Origin: Pseudorhodoplanes sinuspersici
GTDB taxonomy: Bacteria; Pseudomonadota; Alphaproteobacteria; Rhizobiales; Xanthobacteraceae
Assembly (NCBI RefSeq): GCF_002119765.1
Contig: NZ_CP021112.1
Span: forward strand, 2,040,501-2,104,500
Reading direction: 5' to 3'
Length of the DNA: 64,000 bases
In this document: one piece after another, positions 34,477 through 43,283 of the stretch
How positions within the stretch are numbered: the stretch's first letter is position 1
Layout of the letters: each line of letters begins with the position of its first letter
Translations under genes and position numbers: made by a program
The notes under the pieces: generated by a model
Seen by the model: the letters and a program-made list of their open reading frames with translations, nothing else
Database searches by the model: none
What the model was told of the DNA's origin: nothing

Positions 34477-35016
34477 TTAGACGTGCTTATACGCCCGGTC
34501 GTGATACACCAGCGCCTTCTCGGCATTGGCAAGCTTGATCGCTGCGACCTCGCCGAAATAGATGTCGTGGGTCGCGACCGACTTCATCTCCAGCACGCGG
34601 CAGTCGATCGCGGCGATGGCATTGGTCAGTGCCGGCGCGCCGGTTTCGAGCGTCGTCCAGTTTCCGGCGTTGAAGCGGTCGGCCATGAATTGTCCGGTGC
34701 GGCCGGCGAAGACATTGGCGAGTTCTTCGTCATGCGACGCCAGAGTGTTCACACAGAACACCTTGTTCTCGCGCATCACCGGCGTGATCTGGCTCTTGCG
34801 ATTGAGGCAGACCAGCACGGTCGGCGGCGAGTCCGAGACCGAGGCGACGGCCGTGGCGGTGAAGCCCGCTTTCCCGGCCGACCCCTGCGTTGTGATGATG
34901 TGAACGGCCGCGCCCAGCCGGCTCATTGCTTCCCGAAACAAGGCGGGCTCCGCCAGGGCGCGTTCGAAGGGCTCCACACCCCAGATCGCTTGGGGTGAAT
35001 TATCGATCCAGCTCAT
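34477..35016 (-). CDS. Flavin reductase (two-component monooxygenase partner type)
   Basis: A 179-residue protein of the flavin reductase-like FMN-binding family (HpaC/RutF type). It has 'FREAMSRLGAAVHIITTQG', 'AGFTATAVASVSDSPPTVLVCLN', 'FCVNTLASHDEELANVFAG' and the final 'ALVYHDRAYK'. It supplies reduced FMN or FAD to a separate monooxygenase. The only flavin-dependent monooxygenase in reach is the LimB-like protein at 44323. It is the last gene of the leftward operon with the amidohydrolase and the second Liv importer, 9 bases after the amidohydrolase stop. Confidence 0.92.
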   Translation of the reverse strand: MSWIDNSPQAIWGVEPFERALAEPALFREAMSRLGAAVHIITTQGSAGKAGFTATAVASVSDSPPTVLVCLNRKSQITPVMRENKVFCVNTLASHDEELANVFAGRTGQFMADRFNAGNWTTLETGAPALTNAIAAIDCRVLEMKSVATHDIYFGEVAAIKLANAEKALVYHDRAYKHV

Positions 35017-35025
35017 TTCAATCCA

Positions 35026-36087
35026 CTACAGTCCAAGCAGCCGCTTGGTGTTGCCGCCCACGATTTTGCCCACCGTAGCAGAATCGAAAGCGTCAATGGA
35101 AGCCACATGGCTGATAGGATCGTAGTCAGCCATGTCGAAAGGATAGTCCGTGCCCATGACCACATGGTCGGGCCCGAAAGTCTCCACCAGCGCCTTGAGC
35201 TGGCCTGTCGAGAATACGACGGTATCGACGTAAATCTGCTTCAAGTATTCGGTCGGCGGTTTCGGCAGGTCGGCATGAGCGTCGGAGCGCGCGCCCCAGA
35301 CGTGGTCGATGCGGCCGTAATAGGCGCCGAGATAGCCGCCGCCATGCACGGCGAGGATCTTCAGCTTCGGGTGCCGCTCCAGCACGCCGTCGAAGATCAG
35401 GTAATGCAGCGCGATCGTGGTCTCGAGCGGGTTGCCGATGACATTGTTGAAATAGAAGCGTCTGAGACGCTCGCCGTGCGTAAAGCCATTGGGATGGATG
35501 ACGACCAGCATCCCGAGTTCTTCCGCCTTCTTCCAGAACGGCGCGGTGATCGGATCGGACAATTCCTTGCCGTCGATATTGGTGAGGATCTGCACGCCCA
35601 TGAAGCCGAGCTTGGCCAGACGCTCCAGTTCCTTGGCGGCCTCTTCGCCATGCGACAGCGGCACGGTGCCGAATGGGATCAAGCGATCCGGCTGGCGCGC
35701 GCAATATTCGGCGATGCCGTCATTGACGATCTGGGCGGCCTTGTTCGCGATATCGGCCGGCAGTGTGTAATAGCATTGCCCCGGCGGCGGCAGGATCACC
35801 TGCATATCGAGCCCCATGGCGTCGAGATCTTTGATCCGTGGCTCGAAATCGACGATGCGGCTTTTCAGGTCTGCATCCTGCTTGGCGTTGACCGCGGCGG
35901 TTTCCGGCGACTGGAATTGATGCAAGCCGGTGCCGGCAAGATTGGCGTGCTCGGCCACATAAGCGCCGGCTTTCGGGACCGCGACATGCGCATGAATATC
36001 GATGGTGATGCTTTGCGGGCGGATCTCGCGCCCGGGTTTGCCGCGTTCGCGTCCGGCAGTCGGTTCGTATTTATTCCAGACATCCAT
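35026..36087 (-). CDS. Amidohydrolase-family protein, ACMSD/decarboxylase-like
   Basis: A TIM-barrel metal enzyme of 353 residues from ATG 36087 (a GTG at 36090 is adjacent). It has the N-terminal metal motif IDIHAH, 'GVQILTNIDGKEL', 'LVVIHPNG', 'KILAVHGGGYLGAYYGRIDH' and the final 'VVMGTDYPFDM' Asp. This is the amidohydrolase-2 group that includes aminocarboxymuconate-semialdehyde decarboxylase, gamma-resorcylate and 5-carboxyvanillate decarboxylases, so non-oxidative decarboxylation or hydrolysis of an aromatic acid is likely. It lies 15 bases after livF of the same operon, which supports acting on the imported compound. Confidence 0.88.
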   Translation of the reverse strand: MDVWNKYEPTAGRERGKPGREIRPQSITIDIHAHVAVPKAGAYVAEHANLAGTGLHQFQSPETAAVNAKQDADLKSRIVDFEPRIKDLDAMGLDMQVILPPPGQCYYTLPADIANKAAQIVNDGIAEYCARQPDRLIPFGTVPLSHGEEAAKELERLAKLGFMGVQILTNIDGKELSDPITAPFWKKAEELGMLVVIHPNGFTHGERLRRFYFNNVIGNPLETTIALHYLIFDGVLERHPKLKILAVHGGGYLGAYYGRIDHVWGARSDAHADLPKPPTEYLKQIYVDTVVFSTGQLKALVETFGPDHVVMGTDYPFDMADYDPISHVASIDAFDSATVGKIVGGNTKRLLGL

Positions 36088-36102
36088 CACAATATTTCCA
36101 GT

Positions 36103-36822
36103 TCAGAACACGCCCAGTTGCTGGGCAATGACGGCGGGGTTGCTTTTCAACTGTTCGGCGGTGCCGGTGAAGGCGATGGCGCCGGTATTGATGATTGCAA
36201 CGTCGTCGGCAAGATCGAGGGTCAGCTTTATATTCTGTTCGACCAGGATGATCGACTGTCCTTCCGCCTTTAATCGAGCAATCGTGCGGCCGACTTCAGC
36301 CACAAGTTGTGGCGCCAGCCCTTCCGACGGTTCGTCCATCAGCAGCACGCGAGGATTTCCCATCAGCGCGCGGCCGATCGCCAGCATCTGTTGCTCGCCG
36401 CCGGAGAGCAGGCCGGAGAGTTGCGCTTCGCGCTCTTTCAGCCGCGGAAACACCGTATAGACACGATCCAGCGTCCATTCCGGCCGGGAGCCGTCTTGTC
36501 TGCGGCGTTGCTCGGCGACGGTCAGATTTTCGCGCACGGTCAGCGAGCGAAAGACCCGGCGGCCCTGCGGCACGAGGCCGATGCCCCGGTGCGAAATCGT
36601 GTCTGGTGCGAGCCCGGCGATCGGATCGCCGAACAGTGTGATCGTGCCGCGACGCGGTTTGAGAAACCCCATGATCGTCGACATGCTAGTGGTCTTGCCG
36701 GCGCCATTGCGGCCGAGAAGGCCGAGCAAACGGCCCTCCTGCAAGGCGAAGCTCACGCCATGCAGCACATGGCTGTCGCCGTAATAGGCATCGATGTTGG
36801 CAACCGATAGCGCTTCAGTCAC
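36103..36822 (-). CDS. livF: Liv-type ABC importer ATPase LivF (second system)
   Basis: A 239-residue ATPase starting at GTG 36822, overlapping livG by 8 bases. Walker A GRNGAGKTT is at about 37-45, the signature reads LLSGGEQQMLAIGRAL, Walker B RVLLMDEPSEGLAP, and the switch His is replaced in 'ILVEQNIK' by Asn, a known LivF variant. It couples ATP hydrolysis to uptake by the LivHM pair upstream. The amidohydrolase and flavin reductase follow in the same operon. Confidence 0.92.
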   Translation of the reverse strand: MTEALSVANIDAYYGDSHVLHGVSFALQEGRLLGLLGRNGAGKTTSMSTIMGFLKPRRGTITLFGDPIAGLAPDTISHRGIGLVPQGRRVFRSLTVRENLTVAEQRRRQDGSRPEWTLDRVYTVFPRLKEREAQLSGLLSGGEQQMLAIGRALMGNPRVLLMDEPSEGLAPQLVAEVGRTIARLKAEGQSIILVEQNIKLTLDLADDVAIINTGAIAFTGTAEQLKSNPAVIAQQLGVF

Positions 36823-37555
36823 CGAGATAGACCTCCCGTGTGCGCGGATCGGCCACCACTTCGGCGCGCGTGCCTTCCACGATCACCTCACCATAATGCA
36901 GAAGCGTAATGCGCTCGGCGAATTCCAGCGCCGTATCCATGTCGTGTTCGATCATCACGATCGTGACCTCGCGCGGAATGGTTTTCAGCAAAGCGCCAAC
37001 GGTCTTGCGTTCCTCCTGCGACAGGCCGGCCAGAGGCTCGTCGAGCAGCAACACTTTCGGCTTCTGCGCCAAGGCCATCGCAAATTCAAGACGACGCCTT
37101 TCGCCGTAGGATGTTTCGGATACGATGCGGTCGGCGCTATCGCCAAGACCGACCTGCTTCAGCGCGGTCTGTGCGGCAACAGTCATATCTTGTCGCCGCG
37201 CCAGCACGGTCCACGGGTTCCAGCGGATGGGATTAAGGCCCAGCAGGGCAAGCTTGACGTTGTGCAGCAGCGTTTCGCGCGGGAACAACGTGAGGATCTG
37301 ATAGGTGCGTGCGAGCCCGAGATGCACGCGCTTTTCGGTCGGCATGCCGACCAGTTCATCCCCGAACAGTTTTACCGAACCGGTATCGGCGGTGAGGTCG
37401 CCGGTGATGAGGTTGAACAGCGTCGTCTTGCCGGCACCGTTCGGACCGATGATCAGGCGGCGCTCGCCCGGCATGACGCGAATCGATACGTTGCGGGTTG
37501 CCGGCAATCCGCCAAAGCGTTTGTTCAGACCATCGATGTCCAGTGCCGGCGTCAT
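36815..37555 (-). CDS. livG: Liv-type ABC importer ATPase LivG (second system)
   Basis: A 246-residue ATPase. ATG 37555 (MTPALDIDGLNKRFGGL) overlaps the livM stop as ATGA; the longer open frame above it is antisense-like shadow of livM. Walker A is GPNGAGKTT, the signature is the LivG form TSYGERRRLEFAMAL, Walker B is KVLLLDEPLAG and the switch is 'IVMIEHDMDTA'. The end 'DPRTREVYLGD' is typical of LivG. It is less close to the first LivG in this window than the tandem binding proteins are to each other, so the two importers are separate systems. Confidence 0.92.
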   Translation of the reverse strand: MTPALDIDGLNKRFGGLPATRNVSIRVMPGERRLIIGPNGAGKTTLFNLITGDLTADTGSVKLFGDELVGMPTEKRVHLGLARTYQILTLFPRETLLHNVKLALLGLNPIRWNPWTVLARRQDMTVAAQTALKQVGLGDSADRIVSETSYGERRRLEFAMALAQKPKVLLLDEPLAGLSQEERKTVGALLKTIPREVTIVMIEHDMDTALEFAERITLLHYGEVIVEGTRAEVVADPRTREVYLGD

Positions 37556-38535
37556 TCCGCCGGCTCCGGTGCAGATGCTGCAGGTACGGGCGGTTTGTGA
37601 CGGGCTTGCCATTTGCGCCACAGCGCGCGGCAGCCCGGTACGAGCCCGAGCGGCATGAAAACGATCACAACGATGAAGATGATGCCGAGCAGCGAATTCC
37701 AGCGCTCGACATAGGTCGAGACGACGTTCTTGATGAGTGTGATGATGGCGGCGCCGACAATCGGGCCGGTCAGCGACGTCGCGCCGCCGAGGATCGCCAT
37801 CAGCAGGATCTCGGCCGATTGCTGCAATGTCAGCGCATGCGGTGAAAGGAACAGGTTGTAATAGACATACATCAATCCGCCGACCGAGCCCCAGAACCCG
37901 GCGATGACGAATGTCAGCCATTGGATCCGCCAGGTATTGTAGCCGAGCATGCGCATGCGCCGCGGTTGATCGCGGGTGCCCATCAGGCTGGCGCCGAACG
38001 GCGAGCGGACGAAACGCCACATGCCGAACAGCGCAACCGCGAAAACGATCAGCGTGAAATAATAGAAGCTTTCGGCGCTGCGGATATCAAAGCCGAACGG
38101 CATCGGGCGTGCCGGCAGGCTGATGCCGTTGTCGCCGCCGGTCAGCGTGTTGGCTCTGTAGGCGACGCCCCAGACGATCTGCCCGAGCGCCAGTGTGATC
38201 ATCAGGAAGCCGAGACCGGGTGCGCGCAGCGAGAGCATGCCGAAAATCGCCGCGCATCCGGTCGATAAAATCAGCGCAACGATGGCCGCGACGAGCGGGT
38301 GGTAGCCCGCAATTGTCAGCAATATGCAGGTGTAACCGGCGACGCCGATATAGGCGGCATGACCGAGTGACACCATGCCGCCAAAGCCGAGCATGAGGTT
38401 CAGGCTCAGAGCCAGGATCGCGAAGATGAGAACCTGGCTCGCCATGTTGATGTAGAATTCGTGAATGATGATGCGCGGCAGCGCAATCAGTAGCAAAGCA
38501 CAGACGACCAGCCAGATGATGCTTGAGCGCGTCAT
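37552..38535 (-). CDS. livM: Liv-type ABC importer permease LivM (second system)
   Basis: A 327-residue permease with about ten hydrophobic segments, the LivM signature LSLNLMLGFGGMVSLGHAAY near residues 42-61 and the cytoplasmic coupling loop 'PFGASLMGTRDQPRRMRMLGY'. It overlaps both livH and livG by ATGA junctions, so the four core genes are translationally coupled. The C-terminus is Pro/Ala-rich. Confidence 0.92.
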   Translation of the reverse strand: MTRSSIIWLVVCALLLIALPRIIIHEFYINMASQVLIFAILALSLNLMLGFGGMVSLGHAAYIGVAGYTCILLTIAGYHPLVAAIVALILSTGCAAIFGMLSLRAPGLGFLMITLALGQIVWGVAYRANTLTGGDNGISLPARPMPFGFDIRSAESFYYFTLIVFAVALFGMWRFVRSPFGASLMGTRDQPRRMRMLGYNTWRIQWLTFVIAGFWGSVGGLMYVYYNLFLSPHALTLQQSAEILLMAILGGATSLTGPIVGAAIITLIKNVVSTYVERWNSLLGIIFIVVIVFMPLGLVPGCRALWRKWQARHKPPVPAASAPEPAE

Positions 38536-39392
38536 AGTTGCACCCGCCCGAACAGGCCCTGCGGCAGGAACATGAGCACCAGAACCATCGGCAGGAACAG
38601 CACGAAGTAAGCGAGGTCGGGCACCAGCGCGATGCCGAAGTTATAAAGGAAGCCGACAATAAAGCTTCCGACGAAAGCGCCGAGCAGACTGCCGGCGCCG
38701 CCGAGAATGACGACGATCAAGGCGAGCGGCAGCATGTCCGCATCGAGGCCGGGATAGGCATTCAGGATCGGGCCGCCGAGCACACCGCCCATGCCGGCCA
38801 AGGCTGCGCCAAGGAGGAAGACGGTTGTGAACAGACGGCTGACGGGAATGCCGACGCCGCGCGCCATTTCCGGATCGTCGACACCAGCGCGGATCATCGC
38901 GCCGATGCGGGTGCGCTCCATCAAAAAGTAAAGTCCGACGGCCGCAACAAGCGCGAGCCCGAGCACGACAAGACGATAGGTTGGGAATGCCAGTCCGAAG
39001 TAACGCAGCGGCGGCCGCAATTCCTGTGGCGCCGGCAACGGCATCGGATCGCCGGTCCAGATCAGGAGGCACAAGTCGGCAACGATGAAGGACAGGCCGA
39101 GGGTCACCAGCACCTGGCCTTGCGCGTTGCCCGGCAATTGCCGCAGCACAAAGCGTTCGAGAATGATGCCGACAAGACCGACGCCCAATCCTGCGCCGAT
39201 CGCCGCGATCCAGAAATTGAACTTTAGCGACAGCAGGGTGTAGCCGAAATACGCGCCCAGCATGAAGAAGGCGCCATGCGCGAGATTGGGAATGCGCATC
39301 AGCCCGAAGATCAGCGAAAAGCCGGACGACAGAAGAAACAGAAGGCCGCCAAACGCGACAGAGTTCAGCGTTTGAATAATCCAGAACTGCAT
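38532..39392 (-). CDS. livH: Liv-type ABC importer permease LivH (second system)
   Basis: A 286-residue permease with 'LLSSGFSLIFGLMRIPNLAHGA' near residues 20-41 and the coupling-loop pattern 'RTRIGAMIRAGVDDPEMARGVGI'. It starts at ATG 39392 (MQFWIIQTLNSVAFG). It forms the channel with LivM. A family A palindromic repeat (39417-39536) separates it from the binding-protein gene upstream, the same arrangement as in the first Liv operon. Confidence 0.92.
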   Translation of the reverse strand: MQFWIIQTLNSVAFGGLLFLLSSGFSLIFGLMRIPNLAHGAFFMLGAYFGYTLLSLKFNFWIAAIGAGLGVGLVGIILERFVLRQLPGNAQGQVLVTLGLSFIVADLCLLIWTGDPMPLPAPQELRPPLRYFGLAFPTYRLVVLGLALVAAVGLYFLMERTRIGAMIRAGVDDPEMARGVGIPVSRLFTTVFLLGAALAGMGGVLGGPILNAYPGLDADMLPLALIVVILGGAGSLLGAFVGSFIVGFLYNFGIALVPDLAYFVLFLPMVLVLMFLPQGLFGRVQL

Positions 39393-39416
39393 GTGCGACG
39401 TATTCCCTGCTCTGTC

Positions 39417-39536
39417 ACTCCCTCCCCCTGAAAGGGGAAGGGTTGGGGAGGGGGTCTCATTCAGCGTAATCGACGCCCCCCACCCGACTGCCTCGCTCCG
39501 CTTCGGCAGTCGACCTCCCCCTTTTAGGGGGAGGTA
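39417..39536. repeat. Palindromic intergenic repeat, family A (second liv operon)
   Basis: CCTCCCCCTGAAAGGGGAAGG, a central GACTGCC...GGCAGTC hairpin, and CCTCCCCCTTTTAGGGGGAGG reproduce the three-hairpin plan of 9393-9511. It lies between the binding-protein gene and livH. Confidence 0.8.
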
Positions 39537-39546
39537 AAAGCAAGGA

Positions 39547-40794
39547 TCACTGCTCCAAATTCTTCGCGGGCGGGTAGTCGCGCGAGTAAACCGGCTGCTT
39601 TAAGAATTCCTCTGGTTTGTAAGTCCAGAACTGGCTGACATCCGGATAGGTTTTCACCACGGCATTCACCAGCTTTCCGCCTTTGCGCTCGACTTTGCGG
39701 ATGTAGTTGTTGCCGACCACGTTGCCGTATTCGTCGAAGTGCATTGGCCCGCGCAGCGACTCCTTCAACTTCACGCTCTTCAGCGCTTTCATGAAGGCAT
39801 TCTTGTCTTCGATCTTGCCGCCGACATCCTTCAGCGCCTGTTCCAGCACCTCGCCGCAAAGATAGGTTTCGGCCGCATAGACACCGGGGTCAACTTTGTA
39901 ATCCTTCTGGATCGCCGCAACGAAGCGCTTGTTGATCGGATTATCGAGTTGCGCCGAATACCAGTTGCCGGTGATGGCGCCGAGCGCATCATCGCCCATC
40001 TGCTGCAGCAGCGATTCATCGACCGGTGTAAAGCCGCCGAGGATCTGCGCCGTATTGCCGTATTCGCGCAATTGCTTGATGAATTTGAAGCCGTTCGAAC
40101 CGGCATGGCCGGTATAAACGCCGTCGAGATCCGGTTTCAGTTGCGAGATATAGGTCGCGTAATCCGGCGCGTTCAGCGGTGGCCATAATTTCTGCACCAC
40201 CTTGCCGCCGGCATCTTCGAACACGCGTTGAAAGCCTGCGACATTCTCATGCCCGAAGGCAAAGTCGTCGGCGATGCAGGCGACTCGCTTCATCTTCAGG
40301 TCTTTGGCCGCATAATCGCCGACCGGGTGGCTCGGCTGCGCCGATGTCGAGCTTGGCCGCACCAGCCAGGGATTGGCCTTGCGTTGTGTCATGTCTTCGG
40401 CACCGGCAACGGTGAGGATCGGCGTTTGCGATGAGCGGATGTAGTCGTCGATGGCCAGCGCCTCGAACGCTGCAAGCGGGCCGATGAGGCAATTCACCTT
40501 GATCCGTTCGACCAGTTCTTGCGTCTTGGTCCGCGTTTGTGCCGGATTGCCCGCTGTATCAGCGGTATGCACCTCGACCTTGCGGCCGCCCAGCATATGA
40601 TTGCGTTCCTTGAAGAAGGCTGTCAGCCCTTGCTCCATCTGGATGCCGCCGGAGGCGAGCGGGCCGGTTTTGACGGTCAGGAATCCAACCTGGATGGGCA
40701 CGGCTTGTGCGGCGGCGGCTGGAACTTTCAGGATCTGCGAGCCAACGCCCGCTGCGAGCGCCCCTTTGATGGCAGTTCGTCGATCGAGCTTCAC
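39547..40794 (-). CDS. Liv-type ABC substrate-binding protein with Tat-like leader
   Basis: A 415-residue binding protein starting at GTG 40794, preceded by a strong GGAGGAGG. The leader 'LDRRTAIKGALAAGVGSQIL' then 'KVPAAAAQA' has an Arg-Arg pair and looks Tat-dependent. The mature protein begins 'PIQVGFLTVKTGPLASGGIQME', continues 'MLGGRKVEVHTADTAGNP' and 'YAAKDLKMKRVACIADDFAFGHE', typical of Peripla_BP_6 receptors for amides or aromatic acids. It is the first gene of the leftward operon that ends with the amidohydrolase and flavin reductase. Confidence 0.9.
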   Translation of the reverse strand: MKLDRRTAIKGALAAGVGSQILKVPAAAAQAVPIQVGFLTVKTGPLASGGIQMEQGLTAFFKERNHMLGGRKVEVHTADTAGNPAQTRTKTQELVERIKVNCLIGPLAAFEALAIDDYIRSSQTPILTVAGAEDMTQRKANPWLVRPSSTSAQPSHPVGDYAAKDLKMKRVACIADDFAFGHENVAGFQRVFEDAGGKVVQKLWPPLNAPDYATYISQLKPDLDGVYTGHAGSNGFKFIKQLREYGNTAQILGGFTPVDESLLQQMGDDALGAITGNWYSAQLDNPINKRFVAAIQKDYKVDPGVYAAETYLCGEVLEQALKDVGGKIEDKNAFMKALKSVKLKESLRGPMHFDEYGNVVGNNYIRKVERKGGKLVNAVVKTYPDVSQFWTYKPEEFLKQPVYSRDYPPAKNLEQ

Positions 40795-41173
40795 GGCGTT
40801 TCCTCCTCCGTGGATATGCCTTGCGCTTTTTCGCGCTTTCAGGCGTTGATGCGTTTCCTCATGCCTTCAATGACGCTTATGCGTCTTCTTGTATTGGTCG
40901 TTTTGGTGTTTTGTTGTCAGTCAGTATAGCGCGACTTTTTCAGAACGCGCCGTCATGACGAGTGTGCGACGCGTTTTCTTTTCAATCATCTCCATTTCGT
41001 GTTGCGGTAGTCTGTTGCAGACAACTTTGCGTGTGTGAACGATAGTGCATCGGCACAGTGGAATAAGATCGCCTTTTCATCCCGCGAAACAAAAAGACCG
41101 AATTGGTACGAGACTTTTTCAGATCAGCTAGATCGCGTAAATCAGCTATCCAACAAATAGAGCGAGGACGATC
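40795..41173. other. 379-base divergent intergenic region with a 12-bp direct repeat
   Basis: No gene is evident. GACTTTTTCAGA occurs at 40933-40944 and again at 41112-41123 in the same orientation. The second copy lies about 50 bases before the dehydrogenase start and is followed by the partial repeat 'atcagctagatcgcgtaaatcagct'. The region must hold promoters for the leftward liv operon and the rightward gene at 41174; no -35/-10 pair was clear enough to call. Confidence 0.4.
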
Positions 41174-42061
41174 ATGCGTGTGGGACTGGCCGGCCTTGGC
41201 AAGATGGGATCTGCGATTGCCGCGCGATTGCTGGAATGCGGCCACGAGGTGATCGTCTGGAACAGATCGCCGGATAAAGCCAAGCCATTGATGGAGAGCG
41301 GCGCCAAGATTGCCGCAACTCCGGCCGAGCTCGCCACGCAAGCCGAGGCGATTGCCACGATTCTCACAGATGCTGCCGCTGTCGATGCCGTCTATCACGG
41401 TCCGTCCGGGCTTTTGTCTGGCGATGTTGCCGGCAAGCTTTTCATTGAAATGAGCACGGTGCAACCGCAGACTGAAATCGCATTGGCGGAAAAAGTGTGC
41501 GCCAAAGGTGCGGCCTTTGTCGAATGCCCGGTGGGCGGCACCACGGGGCCGGCGCGGCAAGGCAAGTTGTTCGGTTTTGCCGGTGGCACCAAGGCGGAGT
41601 TCGAACGCGCCAAGCCGCTGCTCGACCAGATGTGCCGGCGGGTGGAGCATTGCGGCGATGTCGGCTCCGGCTCCGGCATGAAGCTCGCGATCAATCTGCC
41701 GCTGATGATCTATTGGCAGGCGCTGGGCGAGGCGCTCGCGATCAGCCGCCACCTCAACATCGAGCCGTCACGCATGATGGATATCATCGCCGATACATCC
41801 GGTGCGTCGACGGCCGTGAAGAATCGCGGGCAGAATATAGCCGCCTGGCTTGGCGGCGGGGATTTTGGCGCGGTGACGTTCAATCTCGATGACGCCCGCA
41901 AGGATATCCGCACCATGATTGCGGAAGGGAGAACGCGTGGGGTCGACCTGCCACTGATTGAAAAAACACTCGCCTGTTTCGATGAAGCCAGCGCTGCCGG
42001 CTTCGGACAGGGCGACGGATCGGGGCAGGCGGTATATTGGTCTCGCCGCAACAAGTCATAG
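41174..42061 (+). CDS. 3-hydroxyisobutyrate-dehydrogenase-like NAD(P) oxidoreductase
   Basis: A 295-residue beta-hydroxyacid dehydrogenase. The nucleotide motif is VGLAGLGKMGSAIAARLL at 3-20, the substrate loop is 'FVECPVGGTTGPARQGKL' and the catalytic Lys lies in 'GSGSGMKLAINLPLM'. The family oxidises 3-hydroxyisobutyrate, tartronate semialdehyde and similar beta-hydroxyacids. It begins a rightward run with the GlcG-like and GST genes (9 and 47 bases apart) and is divergent from the second Liv operon, which suggests a shared pathway. Confidence 0.9.
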   Translation: MRVGLAGLGKMGSAIAARLLECGHEVIVWNRSPDKAKPLMESGAKIAATPAELATQAEAIATILTDAAAVDAVYHGPSGLLSGDVAGKLFIEMSTVQPQTEIALAEKVCAKGAAFVECPVGGTTGPARQGKLFGFAGGTKAEFERAKPLLDQMCRRVEHCGDVGSGSGMKLAINLPLMIYWQALGEALAISRHLNIEPSRMMDIIADTSGASTAVKNRGQNIAAWLGGGDFGAVTFNLDDARKDIRTMIAEGRTRGVDLPLIEKTLACFDEASAAGFGQGDGSGQAVYWSRRNKS

Positions 42062-42070
42062 GGAGTTCAA

Positions 42071-42514
42071 ATGACGACACTCACTCTCGCGCAAGCCAGC
42101 ATCATGGTCGATACGGCGTTGAAAACGGCACGCGAGAAGAATTTCGCTCCACTCACGGTTGCCGTGCTGGATGCGGGCGGTCATCTCGTCGCGTTCAAGC
42201 GCGAGGACAAGTCCGGCATCCTGCGCTTCGACATTGCTTTCGGAAAAGCGTGGGGTGCGCTCGGCATGGGTTTTGGCTCGCGGACGTTGTTCGAGCGCGC
42301 CGAGAAGGCGCCGATGTTCTTCACCTCACTTGCGGCGGCGAGCGGCGGCCGCGTCGTCACTAATCCGGGTGGCGTGCTGATCCGCGGTGCGGACGGCGAT
42401 ATTATCGGTGCGGTCGGCATTTCCGGCGATACGTCCGATAACGACGAAATCTGTGCGGTGGCCGGCATTGCGGCGACGGGACTGTCGGCCGATCCGGGCG
42501 GGTCGAAATCTTGA
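42071..42514 (+). CDS. GlcG/HbpS-family protein (DUF336)
   Basis: A 147-residue protein of the GlcG/HbpS/Cob(I)-corrinoid-adenosyltransferase-like (DUF336) group: 'TLTLAQASIMVDTALKTARE', 'PLTVAVLDAGGHLVAFKREDK', 'AFGKAWGALGMGFGSRTL', 'GGVLIRGADGDIIGAVGISGD'. Members bind haem or small ligands, and many sit in catabolic operons without a known reaction. It is 9 bases after the dehydrogenase gene. Function here is unassigned. Confidence 0.88.
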   Translation: MTTLTLAQASIMVDTALKTAREKNFAPLTVAVLDAGGHLVAFKREDKSGILRFDIAFGKAWGALGMGFGSRTLFERAEKAPMFFTSLAAASGGRVVTNPGGVLIRGADGDIIGAVGISGDTSDNDEICAVAGIAATGLSADPGGSKS

Positions 42515-42561
42515 GCTTATAGCTCCCCTTCAGGGAAGGGACGAGAGACAGGGAGTAACCA

Positions 42562-43215
42562 ATGCAATTCTTTTCCTGGTGGCGTTCGCTAGCGTCGTTC
42601 CGCGTGCGCATCGCGCTCAACCTCAAGGGCCTGACGCCGGAGGTCATCAACGTCGATCTTCTCAAGGGCGAGCAGCGCGCGGAGCGTTATCGCAAGGTCA
42701 ATCCACAGATGCTGATCCCGGCACTGATCGATGAGGATGGCGGGCCGGTGCTGTTCCAGTCGATGGCGATCATGGAATATCTGGATGACGTGCATCCGCA
42801 CCCCAATCTGCTGCCATCCGAACCTTTGGCGCGCGCCCGCGTCCGCGCCCTTTCGGGTATCGTCGCGTCCGACGCGCATCCGCTGATCGTGCCGCGCATC
42901 CGGGATTATCTCGAGCATGAGCTGAAGCTCGATGAAGCCGCGCGCATGAAGTGGATTCATCACTGGCTCGGCGAAGGCATGAAGGCGTTCGAAGCCAATC
43001 TTGCCAACAGCAAGGAGACCGGCCGCTATTGCCAGAACGACGCCATTACCATGGCGGATATCTGCCTCGTCAGCCATGCGGTCGGCTGCAACTTCTTCAA
43101 ATACGATCTGACGCCCTATCCGACCGTGCGGCGGATCGTCGAGACCTGCATGCAGGATGAGGCGGTTTCGAAAGCCCATCCACTGAAACAGCCCGGCGCG
43201 CCGGCCGCGGCATAA
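42562..43215 (+). CDS. Zeta-class glutathione S-transferase / maleylacetoacetate isomerase-like
   Basis: A 217-residue GST. The start 'FFSWWRSLASFRVRIALNLK' matches the zeta-class glutathione motif (SSxSxRVRIAL), although the catalytic Ser-Ser-Cys is here Ser-Leu-Ala-Ser, so the first Ser/Cys positions differ. 'NPQMLIPALIDEDG' and 'LFQSMAIMEYLDD' complete the thioredoxin half; the helical half ends 'AITMADICLVSHAVG'. Zeta enzymes isomerise maleylacetoacetate or maleylpyruvate from aromatic ring cleavage, which would fit the surrounding genes. The residue changes leave other GST chemistry possible. Confidence 0.85.
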   Translation: MQFFSWWRSLASFRVRIALNLKGLTPEVINVDLLKGEQRAERYRKVNPQMLIPALIDEDGGPVLFQSMAIMEYLDDVHPHPNLLPSEPLARARVRALSGIVASDAHPLIVPRIRDYLEHELKLDEAARMKWIHHWLGEGMKAFEANLANSKETGRYCQNDAITMADICLVSHAVGCNFFKYDLTPYPTVRRIVETCMQDEAVSKAHPLKQPGAPAAA

Positions 43216-43226
43216 AGATTCTCTGC

Positions 43227-43283
43227 TCACTCCCGTGAAGGCGGGAATCCAGTGACTCTGGGTCCCCGCTTGCGCGGGGACGA
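43227..43283. repeat. Palindromic repeat, family D, overlapping the end of lysR
   Basis: The unit reads TCACTCCCGTGAAGGCGGGA, then ATCCAGTGACTCTG, then GGTCCCCGCTTGCGCGGGGACGA. 'CTCCCGTGAAGGCGGGA' and 'GTCCCCGCTTGCGCGGGGAC' each fold. It supplies the last 18 codons and the stop of the LysR gene. A related inverted pair is at 46869-46973. Confidence 0.75.
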
